A stretch of DNA of 64,000 bases from Pseudomonadales bacterium (GTDB taxonomy: Bacteria > Pseudomonadota > Gammaproteobacteria > Pseudomonadales > DT-91), in assembly GCA_013215055.1 (NCBI GenBank), contig JABSRQ010000011.1, forward strand, positions 10,797 through 74,796, given 5' to 3'. The notes beneath the pieces are model-generated. The model did no database searches. It was not told the DNA's origin and saw only the letters and a program-made list of their open reading frames with translations. Both the position numbers and the translations under genes were made by a program. Below are positions 19,093 through 28,105 of the stretch, piece by piece (position 1 is the stretch's first letter; each line of letters starts with the position of its first letter).

Positions 19093-20361
19093 ATGTCTAT
19101 TCATTCCTTGGCTTTACCGCCCTTACTTTTGCAAGCTTTAGAGACTGTGGGTTATGAGCAGGCGACCGAAATACAGCTGCAGGCGATTCCGAAGATTTTA
19201 GCCGGCGCCGACGTATTAGCTGGCGCGCAGACGGGCACCGGTAAAACGGCGGCGTTTGCGTTACCTATTTTAAGCCAGTGTTTGTCCGTTGAAGCTGCTC
19301 TGGCAAAAAACACAGCCAATGTGCAGCATTTAATTCTGACCCCCACACGCGAGTTAACCCAGCAGGTATATCAAAGCTTTATTAAATACGCACAATTTAC
19401 CGGGATAAAAGTGGTGCAGGTTTATGGTGGGGCCAGCATTAAAGTGCAAATAGAACAAATCGCCGCAGGTGTTGATGTGTTGGTCGCAACGCCTGGTCGA
19501 TTACTGGATTTACTGTATAACGATCATCTGGATTTAGAGTCAGTAAAAACCCTGGTGCTGGATGAGGCAGACAGAATGCTGGACCTGGGTTTTAAAGATG
19601 AGATCAACAGGATCTTGACGTATTTACCGGCGCAGCGCCAAACCTTGTTATTTTCAGCCACATTAAATGATGAGATTTTTGCGCTCAGTAAACACTTTTT
19701 ACATGAGCCGGCCATCATTGAAGTTTCAGCCAGAAATACCGCGGCCGAGTCGGTAGAGCAGATTATCTATACGGTAGACCCGGATAAAAAACGTGGCCTT
19801 TGTTCGTATTTAATCGGTTCAAAAAACTGGCAGCAGGTGCTGATATTTACCCGTACTAAAATATCAGCCGATTTACTGGCCAAGGAAATGGGCAAAGATG
19901 GGCTTAAATGTGCCGCTATTCATGGCGATAAATCACAGGGAGCCAGGGAAAAAGCCCTGCAGCAGTTTAAAGACCATGAATGCCGGGTGTTAATCGCCAC
20001 CGATGTGGCAGCACGTGGGCTGGATATTAAACAACTGCAATATGTAATCAACTATGAACTGCCCTATAATGCCGAGGATTATATTCATAGAATCGGTCGC
20101 ACCGGGCGTGCAGGTGATGCCGGACTGGCGATCTCTTTAGTCAGTGAAGAAGAAACGTATTTGCTCAAAGCGATAGAAGATTTATTAAAAAAACCGCTAT
20201 TACAGCAGTGGTTTGCAGGTTTTGAACCTGATTTAGAGCGGGTTATCGGCAACAAGGCCAAACAAGGCAAAGGCGGAAATAAACGCCGCGAGCGTGAAAA
20301 AGCGCTGGGTTTAGCCGTGAAAAAGAACAAAAGCAAACATCATCGATCTAGATCACGTTAG
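19093..20361 (+). CDS. rhlE: DEAD-box RNA helicase, RhlE type
   Basis: 422-residue ATP-dependent RNA helicase. All core motifs are present: Q motif region (QATEIQLQAIP), motif I AQTGTGKT, Ib TPGR, motif II LDEADRMLD, motif III FSATL, motif V ATDVAARGLDI, motif VI HRIGRTGRAG. The C-terminus is a short Lys/Arg tail (KNKSKHHRSRSR), as in RhlE. The likely role is ribosome assembly or mRNA turnover in the cold, by family. Divergent from the Lon-like gene with a 122-bp gap. Confidence 0.93.
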   Translation: MSIHSLALPPLLLQALETVGYEQATEIQLQAIPKILAGADVLAGAQTGTGKTAAFALPILSQCLSVEAALAKNTANVQHLILTPTRELTQQVYQSFIKYAQFTGIKVVQVYGGASIKVQIEQIAAGVDVLVATPGRLLDLLYNDHLDLESVKTLVLDEADRMLDLGFKDEINRILTYLPAQRQTLLFSATLNDEIFALSKHFLHEPAIIEVSARNTAAESVEQIIYTVDPDKKRGLCSYLIGSKNWQQVLIFTRTKISADLLAKEMGKDGLKCAAIHGDKSQGAREKALQQFKDHECRVLIATDVAARGLDIKQLQYVINYELPYNAEDYIHRIGRTGRAGDAGLAISLVSEEETYLLKAIEDLLKKPLLQQWFAGFEPDLERVIGNKAKQGKGGNKRREREKALGLAVKKNKSKHHRSRSR

Positions 20362-20403
20362 CTTTAATTTGCGATCAAACACTAGCAAACATAAAAAAGT
20401 ATT

Positions 20404-20417
20404 TTGCATACATGCAA
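20404..20417. promoter_or_regulatory. Short perfect dyad TTGCAT-AC-ATGCAA
   Basis: 6-bp arms with a 2-bp spacer in the gap between rhlE and the 20471 gene. Looks like a possible operator; no cognate regulator identified. Confidence 0.25.
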
Positions 20418-20470
20418 TAGTGTGAATAATAGATGCAAATTTTTAAACCATAAAAAATACAGGGACGTTT

Positions 20471-21139
20471 ATGTTAATCCTAATCTCATTGGCACTTGTC
20501 GCATTAATTATTGCACTGAGTATCTTTATTAATCTGCGCACGGTGGCTGCGGTTAAAGCGCTAAGTGGTGATGCTAGTGAATTCTTCTCCTTGGTGGATA
20601 GGCCTGAATCGGATGATTTTCAACAAGCCGTGTTTGATACCGACAAGTTTGCCCAGGATTACGATTTTAAGCCACATCAATTACTGCATTTCTCTTTGCC
20701 TAAAGTCACGTTAGAAGTGGCAACCTGGCATGATAAAAAAAATGCCCGTTCGTTGATTCTGTTTTTTCATAATGGAAAAAAAGAATTTGATATTATCAGC
20801 CATTTTTCGGATAGAACCCGTTTAAGTACCACCAATCAAGCCGATTCACACTTTTTGCCACTAGGTGATAAACGCCATATTCAGAATTTCACCCATTTAA
20901 ATCTGGCCCATTTAATGGGTGAGCATTTGGCCAGTGAAGAATATTTAAAACAACGCCACGATTTGGCTGTAGGCCTAGATGCTGAAGAGGCGTTTAATCA
21001 TATTATTGAAGAATTCACCCAACATATGGCGGAAATCCAAAGTAAGGGTTTTTGGCAGCTACGTGGGGCTTACTGGTATTTATGGCGTCGTAATTTACGT
21101 GCCAATACGTCGGTGAAAACCTTGCACAAGCTCTCATAA
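20471..21139 (+). CDS. Hypothetical protein with N-terminal membrane anchor
   Basis: 222 residues; one TM helix at residues 1-22 (LILISLALVALIIALSIFI) and then a soluble alpha/beta region with no motif I recognise. ATG 20471 follows AGGGACGTTT. Ends with an aromatic/basic segment (RGAYWYLWRRNLR). Lies alone between rhlE and the second porin. No function inferred. Confidence 0.75.
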   Translation: MLILISLALVALIIALSIFINLRTVAAVKALSGDASEFFSLVDRPESDDFQQAVFDTDKFAQDYDFKPHQLLHFSLPKVTLEVATWHDKKNARSLILFFHNGKKEFDIISHFSDRTRLSTTNQADSHFLPLGDKRHIQNFTHLNLAHLMGEHLASEEYLKQRHDLAVGLDAEEAFNHIIEEFTQHMAEIQSKGFWQLRGAYWYLWRRNLRANTSVKTLHKLS

Positions 21140-21220
21140 AACAAGCTATAGTTTAATTGTCATTGCTTCGAATATACAAAACGGATAGAATTTACAAATC
21201 TGGTACATAGGGATATCAGA

Positions 21221-21257
21221 ATGCTTTCCAGCACTTAATACATTAAGTGCTGAGCAT
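21221..21257. promoter_or_regulatory. Interrupted inverted repeat upstream of porin 2
   Basis: CAGCACTTAA-TACA-TTAAGTGCTG (21229-21252, 10-bp perfect arms), enclosed by outer arms ATGCT (21221-21225) and AGCAT (21253-21257), with a 3-nt bulge. No T-run follows, so an operator or leader hairpin is more likely than a terminator. It sits about 120 bp before the porin start. Confidence 0.4.
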
Positions 21258-21377
21258 GTATTTACAGGAAACGGTGAGATATCGACTCTGTATTTTCTAT
21301 TCAGTTCCTTATTTACTGTTTCTTTTTATTGATATTACACGTCTGGTCTAGGCTCAGGCTTGCTGTAGGTTAAAATA

Positions 21378-22727
21378 ATGAAGAATCACTATCTCAAAAA
21401 AACGGCTTATTGTGCGGTTTTGGCTGGTGCTTTTGCCAGTGCTGGCAGCATGGCTGAAACCGAGCTTAATTTCTCGGGTTTTGCGACCTTAGGCTATTCC
21501 AAAGCCTCTATCGATGAAGTGGATACCGGTGATAACGAGTATTTAGATGGCCAATTAAATAACCTTGAAGGCATGACTGGAAAAGGCAATTTCCGTGATT
21601 TGAATCGCCTTGGTTTACGTTTAGATGTGCCCATGGATGATAAACTCGCTTTTACTACTCAGCTTATCGCTAAAGGTAGTAATGATTATGACCCAGAAGT
21701 TGATTGGTTATTTGTCACTTACAGCTTTACCCCCAACATCAGTTTATCGGTGGGTAAAGTTAGAACCCCTTTATTTATGTATTCAGATTATCTGGATGTA
21801 GGTTATGCCTACCAATGGATTAAACCCCCGTTTTCTGTATATGGTTCACCAACAATCAACTCTACCGAAGGTGCCAAATTATCCTGGATTGCCGATTTGG
21901 GGGGCAGCTGGTTGTCCGAGGTGCAAGTCTGGGCAGGTCAATCCAATGAAACCCTCGAAGAGTTAGATGACACCCCGTTTACATTAACAGATCAAACAGG
22001 TATTTCCTGGAGCCTGGAGCGTGAATGGTTGGTCTTGCGTGGGGTTTATGTGCAGGGTAAAGGCACCATTATTACCGATGAACTAACGGGGGTAGACGAG
22101 AATATTGCAGCTATTAATGCTGGCATTAATGGTGTTGCAGCAACCTCTCCATTTATGAGCCCTATTGATCTTACTTCTGTTCGTACAGACGTCAGCTATG
22201 ATGAGGATAAAAACGAATTTCTTGGTCTTGGCATCATGCTAGACTTCGAAAGTTTCTTTATTGGTGCAGAAGCGAGCCGGGTAAAATCGGACAATAATTT
22301 ACCAGTGGGTGATCTTGACTCTTATTATGTGCTTACCGGTGTGCGTTTACCTGCCGATGTGACGTTGAGTTTGACATATAGTGTTGATAGCGATGCAGAG
22401 AAACCTGAAATTTATGAAAACTATAATGCACTAACAGCCGCTAGTATCGTGGGTATTGATCAGACTATTGCGGTTATTAGTGATACTGATGATATTCTTG
22501 CGTTAAACACTTTAAAGGCACAAACCCTAGGTTTGGGAGCAGGGCTTGAAACCCAGGTTATCGAAAGACAAAGAAAAGAACGTGAGACGATCACCGTTGG
22601 TGCGCGTTGGGATTTTCATAGACAGGCTGCGTTAAAAGGCGAATACATTATGCAGGATAAGTCCATCGGTGTGGCAGAAGAAGTTTCTCCTACGGCTTTT
22701 CGCATTGCTATTGATCTAATCTTTTAA
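21378..22727 (+). CDS. Outer-membrane porin-like beta-barrel (pair 2)
   Basis: 449-residue predicted outer-membrane channel. Signal peptide ends SAGSMA-ETELNFSGF; C-terminus RIAIDLIF ends in Phe as barrel proteins do. The segment VGKVRTPLFMYSDYLDVGYA is shared with the porin at 4155, and GARWDFHRQAALKGEY is nearly identical to the porin at 63374, so all three are one family. Followed at 3 bp by the PstS-like gene, forming a two-gene operon closed by a rho-independent terminator. The substrate is not visible from sequence; such porins are variously labelled phosphate-selective or general. Confidence 0.87.
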   Translation: MKNHYLKKTAYCAVLAGAFASAGSMAETELNFSGFATLGYSKASIDEVDTGDNEYLDGQLNNLEGMTGKGNFRDLNRLGLRLDVPMDDKLAFTTQLIAKGSNDYDPEVDWLFVTYSFTPNISLSVGKVRTPLFMYSDYLDVGYAYQWIKPPFSVYGSPTINSTEGAKLSWIADLGGSWLSEVQVWAGQSNETLEELDDTPFTLTDQTGISWSLEREWLVLRGVYVQGKGTIITDELTGVDENIAAINAGINGVAATSPFMSPIDLTSVRTDVSYDEDKNEFLGLGIMLDFESFFIGAEASRVKSDNNLPVGDLDSYYVLTGVRLPADVTLSLTYSVDSDAEKPEIYENYNALTAASIVGIDQTIAVISDTDDILALNTLKAQTLGLGAGLETQVIERQRKERETITVGARWDFHRQAALKGEYIMQDKSIGVAEEVSPTAFRIAIDLIF

Positions 22728-22730
22728 GGG

Positions 22731-23162
22731 ATGAATCTGATGAATAAAGTAGCGGCTATCGTTTGTACCTTATTATTATCAACTCTGTCTTTTAACAGTT
22801 TTTCTGGCCTTGTGGTTATTGTCAATCCAGATTTTAATGCCGAGTTAGATGTGGCAGATGTGCGTAAATACTTTTTGGGGAAAAGTCATCAGCTTCCCAA
22901 TGGTAAAAAAGTTCAGCTTTTTGATTTGCCTATTGGTGATGACAATAGAGATGCTTTTCGTAAACAGGTCTTAAAGAAGTCTGAAAGCCGTTTAAATACC
23001 CATTGGGCAAAAATGTTATTTTCTTCAAAGGCTCAACTACCAACTGTTGCAAAAAATGTGGATGAGTTGAAAGAAATTATCAGTCAAAACTCCAATGCTA
23101 TAGGCTATATGGACAGTGTGGATGTGGATGGAAGCGTTAAGGTGATTTTAAGCCTGGATTAG
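22731..23162 (+). CDS. Small periplasmic PstS-like (single-lobe PBP) protein, pair 2
   Basis: 143-residue secreted protein; signal peptide ends SFNSFSG-LVVIVNP. Core motifs: VRKYFLGKSHQLPNGKK, DNRDAFRKQVLKKSESRLNT, AIGYMDSVDVDGSVKV. These align directly with the copies at 5680 and 62932. ATG at 22740 may be the real start, as AAGGG then sits 8 nt upstream. Cotranscribed with the porin. No ABC transporter partner. Half the length of true PstS, so a single-lobe protein; ligand and role unknown. Confidence 0.87.
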   Translation: MNLMNKVAAIVCTLLLSTLSFNSFSGLVVIVNPDFNAELDVADVRKYFLGKSHQLPNGKKVQLFDLPIGDDNRDAFRKQVLKKSESRLNTHWAKMLFSSKAQLPTVAKNVDELKEIISQNSNAIGYMDSVDVDGSVKVILSLD

Positions 23163-23184
23163 CTTCATCATTAACTTGTCTTTT

Positions 23185-23210
23185 AAAACGTGGCTAAGCC
23201 ACGTTTTTTT
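23185..23210 (+). terminator. Rho-independent terminator of porin 2 operon
   Basis: Perfect 10-bp stem AAAACGTGGC / GCCACGTTTT with a TAA loop and a run of T. It lies 22 bp after the PstS-like stop and faces the convergent TetR gene, for which it could also serve. Confidence 0.9.
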
Positions 23211-23236
23211 GTTTTGGGGCCTTAAATAAAACAGTG

Positions 23237-23830
23237 TTAGTTTTGAGCGCCGTTTTTTAACTGCGCTTTTAAACTTTGCATTAAAAAGGGCAGGCCCATT
23301 TCAAGCTGATCTGTGCTGATTAGCTTTTCAAGCGCCTCTGGTATCTGTGTCTCTTGAAGGTTGTGCTGATGATGTTTAATCGATGTGTTTAAACAGGCAG
23401 CGCCAATAACCAATTGAATCACTGCAAAATACGCCTGTAATGATTGCTCAATCGAGAAACCGGCACTATTTAGTTTTATTACAAACGATTGTGTGACCGT
23501 GATGGCCTGCGAACCTAGTTGCAGAGAGCCCAGTAAAGGTACCCAGCTACTCTGTTCACATAGTGCGGTGTACATACCTCTGGCTACATGTTCTATCCAC
23601 TGCGGCCAATCCAGCTCATCATCCGGATAGACATCGGCGCGTTTAATCACTTCATCCAGAGTTGCAGCAAGCAACGCATCTTTATTTGGGAAGTGTTTAT
23701 ACATCGCCATCGCGCTGACATTTAAAACGCCGGCGACCTTACGCATAGACAGCTTTTCAACCCCGGATTCGACGATTAAATCGAAGGCTACATCGATATA
23801 AGCTTGTCTATTTAACCCAGGTTTTGCCAT
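23237..23830 (-). CDS. TetR-family transcriptional regulator
   Basis: 197 residues from ATG 23830 (AAGG 8 nt upstream; an upstream in-frame start at 23872 is less likely). N-terminal HTH: AYIDVAFDLIVESGVEKLSM then VAGVLNVSAMAMYKHFPNKD, the standard TetR DNA-binding fold. The C-terminal ligand domain is divergent. Target and ligand unknown; nothing is divergently transcribed close by except the PilZ gene about 245 bp away. Confidence 0.9.
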   Translation of the reverse strand: MAKPGLNRQAYIDVAFDLIVESGVEKLSMRKVAGVLNVSAMAMYKHFPNKDALLAATLDEVIKRADVYPDDELDWPQWIEHVARGMYTALCEQSSWVPLLGSLQLGSQAITVTQSFVIKLNSAGFSIEQSLQAYFAVIQLVIGAACLNTSIKHHQHNLQETQIPEALEKLISTDQLEMGLPFLMQSLKAQLKNGAQN

Positions 23831-24074
23831 CTTGAATGCCTTATTTACACATCTGTTCATGAGTGGCTTCAAAAGCCTCGGGCAGTGTAATCAATGTGCG
23901 TTCAAACATCGAGGCCAGATACGGTGTCTCGCCGTCGATAGATAAATTTAAGTGTGTAATAAAAACGCTTTAATACGATGCGGATTTCCCAACGGAAGTG
24001 GTTGTTCTTGATACTTTCTGCCAGGTCTGTGGAGACTGCTATGCTTAATAAATATCTTTTCAGGGGCAAGGTTT

Positions 24075-24344
24075 ATGACAGACAGCATTCATTCACGTCA
24101 ACATATTCGTAGCCGCTTGCCTGTGTCGATAAAAATCATGCACCCCGTGTTGGGTGAATTTATGGTGACAACGGAAGATATTTCAGATGGCGGGGCTTTT
24201 TTTATCAGCGAGCAGTTACAACAATTTAAGTTAAATGATGTGATAGCCGTACAGCTGTTGTTTAATGCCGAAAAAGAGGCCCCCGAGGTTGATATGTGTG
24301 TGGTACGTGTCGAAGACCGAGGCGTGGGGGCGGTGTATCTATGA
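24075..24344 (+). CDS. PilZ-domain protein
   Basis: 89-residue single-domain protein, predicted c-di-GMP receptor. Seen: RQHIR (the RxxxR element, followed by SRLPVSIKI) and DISDGGAFF (the D/NxSxxG element), which together bind c-di-GMP. Fits the cyclase and HDOD genes in the window. The C-terminus is short compared with full PilZ domains. Its stop faces the 24351 gene 7 bp away. Confidence 0.85.
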   Translation: MTDSIHSRQHIRSRLPVSIKIMHPVLGEFMVTTEDISDGGAFFISEQLQQFKLNDVIAVQLLFNAEKEAPEVDMCVVRVEDRGVGAVYL

Positions 24345-24350
24345 TACCGG

Positions 24351-24860
24351 CTATTTCTCCTTATCGGCGGCACGTCGTTCTCGCCATTCTTCCATATAGA
24401 AATCGGTTAATGTAAATACCAGGAGTGCAATCACAAACTCAACCACAAAAATCATCACGGCAAAGGTTTCATCACTCACCAATTGCCCTCGGGATGTCAT
24501 GCCCCAGAGATTACCGGCTCTGCGCGTTTCAAAAAAGCTACCCACAATATCGGCCGAAAACATCGCCAGTATCAGTCCCAGGCTTTTATGCATCAAGGCC
24601 GATTTAAACCGCTCCCAAAAATGTTGGCGTGTATGCATACGTCCCAGTTCCTGACGCATGATTTTAGCTGCGCTTTTAGCCACTTGTTGCAAACCGGGCA
24701 CAACCTTTTCCTTTAGTATATCTTTCCCCATACGGCCAGCTTCAATCGTGCCGGGAATAAGATTTTCGGAAGCCGATTGTTTGATTTTTTCTTTGATAAT
24801 GGTGCTTTTGCTAATTTTTTGAAATCGGCCTGCACTGTTACGTTGCTCTGTCATGGACAT
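24351..24860 (-). CDS. Hypothetical two-TM membrane protein
   Basis: 169 residues. The N-terminal 85 residues are amphipathic and basic; two hydrophobic helices follow (LGLILAMFSADIVGSFF about 94-110 and FAVMIFVVEFVIALLVFTL about 132-150); the tail EEWRERRAADKEK is charged. Not recognised. Divergent from the glucosaminidase gene, convergent with PilZ. Confidence 0.7.
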   Translation of the reverse strand: MSMTEQRNSAGRFQKISKSTIIKEKIKQSASENLIPGTIEAGRMGKDILKEKVVPGLQQVAKSAAKIMRQELGRMHTRQHFWERFKSALMHKSLGLILAMFSADIVGSFFETRRAGNLWGMTSRGQLVSDETFAVMIFVVEFVIALLVFTLTDFYMEEWRERRAADKEK

Positions 24861-24978
24861 CTCATTTTTTGCATGGCGGTAGTGTATTTTCTTAACCTTT
24901 GTCTCACAATAAGCATTTTGCTGAAAAAGTGCTTATTTGAAGGCTGTCGCAAGCTGAATATTTAATTAAAGGAGTGAC

Positions 24979-25842
24979 ATGATGCCAACTTGGAACGTGG
25001 TTAAAAGATTACCAAGCTTGTTGTTTATTATAGCTGGGCTTTATGCGGAGTTATTATTCGCGCAAACACATTTTAACGTCTCAGATACGCAGGAGATGGA
25101 AACATTATTTAAACAATATGGTTTACAGCATCAGCCGATTGTCACTACCGGGAAAGTACCTGCCGTATTTGTTGATGGCATCCCTGTGGATTTGCACCAG
25201 CGGGCGGTCAGTGAATATAAAGATTTGTATATCTTTTTATTATTACCGAATATCACGGCGATCAATAATGAAATTACAGCCCAGCGCTCACGTTTATTGG
25301 CGCTTAAGAATAAGAAAAATCTCTCATCGGATGATCAACGTTGGCTGAAGCAGTTAGCGGTTGATTATAAGGTGCAGATGGGGGACATGGCGCAGCTGAT
25401 GCTACGTGTGGATGTGATTCCTGCCTCATTAGCGTTGGCCCAGAGCATTAATGAGACGGCCTGGGGCAGTTCACGTTTTGCGGTACAGGGAAATGCCTTA
25501 TTTGGCCAGCATCTAGCTAACGGCAGTAAAGGTAAATATATCAAGGCCCGCGGGGCTGATATCAAGGTGGCGACTTTTGCTACGCCGTTGCAGGGTGTGC
25601 GTTCTTATATGCACAATTTAAATACCACAAAGGCTTATCATAGCTTACGAGCAATACGCCAGAGCCAGCGTCAATCTGCGCATAAGCTAGACAGTGTGGT
25701 TTTGGCTGCAGCGCTGGCCTTTTATTCTGAAACCGGCCAAGCCTATGTGCATTCGTTGCAGCGTTTGATTATTTCCAATAAGTTACAAACGCTGGATGGC
25801 TTGGTTTTAACCAAACCTGAGGTATTTATTGTTCTGCCGTAA
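24979..25842 (+). CDS. Bax-type glucosaminidase (peptidoglycan hydrolase)
   Basis: 287-residue periplasmic protein with signal peptide (ending LLFAQ). The glucosaminidase domain (GH73-like, as in E. coli Bax/FlgJ) spans about 130-275: ALAQSINETAWGSSRFAVQG holds the expected catalytic Glu; GNALFGQH and FATPLQGVRSYMHNLNTTKA are typical Bax motifs. Predicted to cleave the GlcNAc-MurNAc bond. ATG 24979 has AAGGAG at ideal spacing. Its 3' end overlaps the convergent 26383 gene by 17 bp. Confidence 0.9.
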   Translation: MMPTWNVVKRLPSLLFIIAGLYAELLFAQTHFNVSDTQEMETLFKQYGLQHQPIVTTGKVPAVFVDGIPVDLHQRAVSEYKDLYIFLLLPNITAINNEITAQRSRLLALKNKKNLSSDDQRWLKQLAVDYKVQMGDMAQLMLRVDVIPASLALAQSINETAWGSSRFAVQGNALFGQHLANGSKGKYIKARGADIKVATFATPLQGVRSYMHNLNTTKAYHSLRAIRQSQRQSAHKLDSVVLAAALAFYSETGQAYVHSLQRLIISNKLQTLDGLVLTKPEVFIVLP

Positions 25843-26383
25843 CATCCCAAATGGGTGTGGCATGTAAGACATCGTGGCGTAGTTTATTTTTGCTTAATAA
25901 ATAGTGTATCCGTGAGGGGGAAAGGTGCTCTCTAGCGGTTTGAATCAAAATTAACTCCAGCGGTTTTTTAGCGCCATGTTGATCAATTAAAACCACAACA
26001 TGGGAGGTATCTGCGAGTTGGTTTTGACGTTGTTGCGAGTGTAAATTCTGCCATGCTGGCAACGCGGCAATAACCCGTTTGGCAAGTTGAAAAGTCAATT
26101 TCTGATGTTTGGGTGTGGCGTGGGATGCTGGATGAGAGATAAGATCCCAGCCATCTAAAAAAAGCTGCAATCGGATATCGTTATTACGTTTACTGCTTTG
26201 TATTTCATTAAAATTGCAGTTGAAAAATCGCAAGCAGTGCAAGTTTTTATCGGCTAAATAGATATTCAGCGCTTTATTCGGTTTGATATTAAAGCTGTCA
26301 ATTGCCCAGCCTAGATTAATCAGTGTTTTGTTCTGCTTTGCTTTTTCTTGATAGACAGAAAAATCATAAATTTTTGCACTCAT
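25826..26383 (-). CDS. Hypothetical soluble protein (185 aa)
   Basis: 185 residues, no signal or TM. It begins MSAKIYDFSVYQEKAKQNK; the rest has no motif I know. Codon use matches its neighbours, and it fills a normal gene slot between the FimV-like gene and the glucosaminidase. No function inferred. Confidence 0.65.
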   Translation of the reverse strand: MSAKIYDFSVYQEKAKQNKTLINLGWAIDSFNIKPNKALNIYLADKNLHCLRFFNCNFNEIQSSKRNNDIRLQLFLDGWDLISHPASHATPKHQKLTFQLAKRVIAALPAWQNLHSQQRQNQLADTSHVVVLIDQHGAKKPLELILIQTAREHLSPSRIHYLLSKNKLRHDVLHATPIWDVTAEQ

Positions 26384-26504
26384 CTTGACCTCTCTCTGGT
26401 CACTATTAATGGCATTTAAGCGAATATTAATCTAATAGCATAGCCCAGATACCAGCGAGGTCTCAGATGATGTTAGCATGAAAATTTAGCTTGTTATGCC
26501 CAGT

Positions 26505-28028
26505 TTATAGGCGAGCATCACGTGTTTTTTTAAAACTCTCATGCACCTCACTAGCCAAGGCCAGTTCGGTCTTATTTTCAGCCATCGCATACGCTTTAAG
26601 TAGCTGCGCTTGAATGGCGTTATTCTCAGGATCTTTTTCGATCTCTTTGCTTAAAATATTGATAGCGGTTTCATATGCACCGTGTGTTATGGAGAGCTCA
26701 GATAATTCTAGCGCCGTTGTATCCAGTTCTTTTTCTTCGTTCACTAAAGAAAGTTGAGGGCGATTAAAAATCGTCTTTTTAGATTCTGTAGATTTCACAT
26801 GAGAAAGGTCCTGCATGGGCATTTTCCAATAAGGCAGCGGGCCATCTGTTTGTGTTTGTGATTTTTTATTGGTTTTAGTTTTACCCACGGTGCGTAAGAG
26901 AAAATAAGCTGGAATCATCATTAACATCAACGCGGCTGTAGCGAGAATCAGGCTAAAAAACAGGCCCTGATCTTTGAATTGTGTGGCAATAGCCGCGATG
27001 GAAAAGCCTTCATTGGGATGTGAAGCTTCAATGACGACAGGTCTCTCTTCTTGAACCGCGGGGGTGGTGGTCGGCACGGGTAAGACACTATCTTTTAACT
27101 GTATCTGAGCTTGCAGCGCCTGTAAGGTTTTATTCCGTTGCTCAAGCATATGCATAAGCTGTTGTTGTTTGGCTTCCAAGGCGGCAATTTTTTTGAATAA
27201 GGCGGTATTATCTTGTGTTTCAGTTGGCTGGTGCATGAGCTGTTGAATCTCTGCGGGTTTATGTGCCACTTGATTAGATTCTATCGGCTTAGATTTAATC
27301 GGTGTTCTGTTAGTCGCTTGAGCAATCTCTTTGGCATCAGGCAGGTGTATTGTATAGGCCAGTTTAATGCGGTTTGGGTCTGCATGAATAAAGGCTTGTT
27401 TATTTTTTTCAAATATAGCGTTCATCATTTGGCTAACGGGAATAGTGTTATTTGGACGTAATGCTTTGCCTAAGCGCCATAAGCTATCGCCACGTTGTAT
27501 GGTATAGGTTTTATTATTTGGGCTTTGTGCCGATGTAGGCGCTTGGGTTTCAATAATGTTTGTGGCCGGTTTACGGGTGATAGCGGGCTTTACTGCCGGT
27601 GTTTGCGGTATCGCTGTAGGTGCTGATAAAACGGAAGGTAGATCCAGTAAAATGGTATATTCACGTGACATACGCCCTTTGACACTGTCCAGTGTCACAA
27701 CAAAGTTCAGAAAAGGTTCATTGATGGGCTGAACCGTTTTTAGTTTGATATAAAGCTGACCATCTTTAGCCAGTGGCAGAACTTGAATATCCTGGTGACT
27801 AAAATCCCACTCAACGTTTAATGATTGATAATCGGACTTTTCGCCGATTGCTACGTGAATGTCTCTGGGGGTTAATGTTTTTGAACCCAGAATAGGAATG
27901 GATGCTGATAGCGGCAGGCCTAAGGCTGATTGATGCTGGAGATTACCCAGGCCAATGGCATGAACAAAGCTGATAGGTGCAATGGCCAGGCTTGTTGCCC
28001 ATAGATATTTATTGAATGGGTGTGGCAT
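26505..28028 (-). CDS. fimV: FimV-like LysM inner-membrane protein
   Basis: 507 residues. Signal peptide ends SFVHA-IGLGNLQHQSALG; the FimV N-terminal domain follows (GLPLSASIPILGSKTLTPRD, VEWDFSHQDIQVLPL); LysM about 170-230 (YTIQRGDSLWRLGKAL); coiled coil about 275-305; TM about 355-378; C-terminal FimV/TPR-type motif (LELSELSITHGAYETAINIL). FimV organises the cell pole and affects type IV pili and cAMP signalling in Pseudomonas. This copy is much shorter than the P. aeruginosa protein and lacks the long acidic region. Two CRP-type sites lie 50-95 bp upstream. Confidence 0.87.
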   Translation of the reverse strand: MPHPFNKYLWATSLAIAPISFVHAIGLGNLQHQSALGLPLSASIPILGSKTLTPRDIHVAIGEKSDYQSLNVEWDFSHQDIQVLPLAKDGQLYIKLKTVQPINEPFLNFVVTLDSVKGRMSREYTILLDLPSVLSAPTAIPQTPAVKPAITRKPATNIIETQAPTSAQSPNNKTYTIQRGDSLWRLGKALRPNNTIPVSQMMNAIFEKNKQAFIHADPNRIKLAYTIHLPDAKEIAQATNRTPIKSKPIESNQVAHKPAEIQQLMHQPTETQDNTALFKKIAALEAKQQQLMHMLEQRNKTLQALQAQIQLKDSVLPVPTTTPAVQEERPVVIEASHPNEGFSIAAIATQFKDQGLFFSLILATAALMLMMIPAYFLLRTVGKTKTNKKSQTQTDGPLPYWKMPMQDLSHVKSTESKKTIFNRPQLSLVNEEKELDTTALELSELSITHGAYETAINILSKEIEKDPENNAIQAQLLKAYAMAENKTELALASEVHESFKKTRDARL

Positions 28029-28078
28029 ATCAAGATTCCCTGTAATGGCTCACATTCCCGGTAACCAACAACAACCAT

Positions 28079-28094
28079 TGTGAACTCGGTCACA
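28079..28094 (-). promoter_or_regulatory. CRP/Vfr-type binding site 1 upstream of fimV-like gene
   Basis: TGTGA-ACTCGG-TCACA, a perfect match to the TGTGAN6TCACA core. Centre is about 58 bp upstream of the fimV-like ATG. Confidence 0.7.
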
Positions 28095-28105
28095 TAGTAG
28101 TTAAA

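Noticed and set aside
23840-24060. Coding-like minus-strand fragments upstream of TetR (SIDGETPYLASMFERTLITL)
   Set aside because: Several frames, no start for the longer one, family not recognised; too weak to call a gene or remnant.
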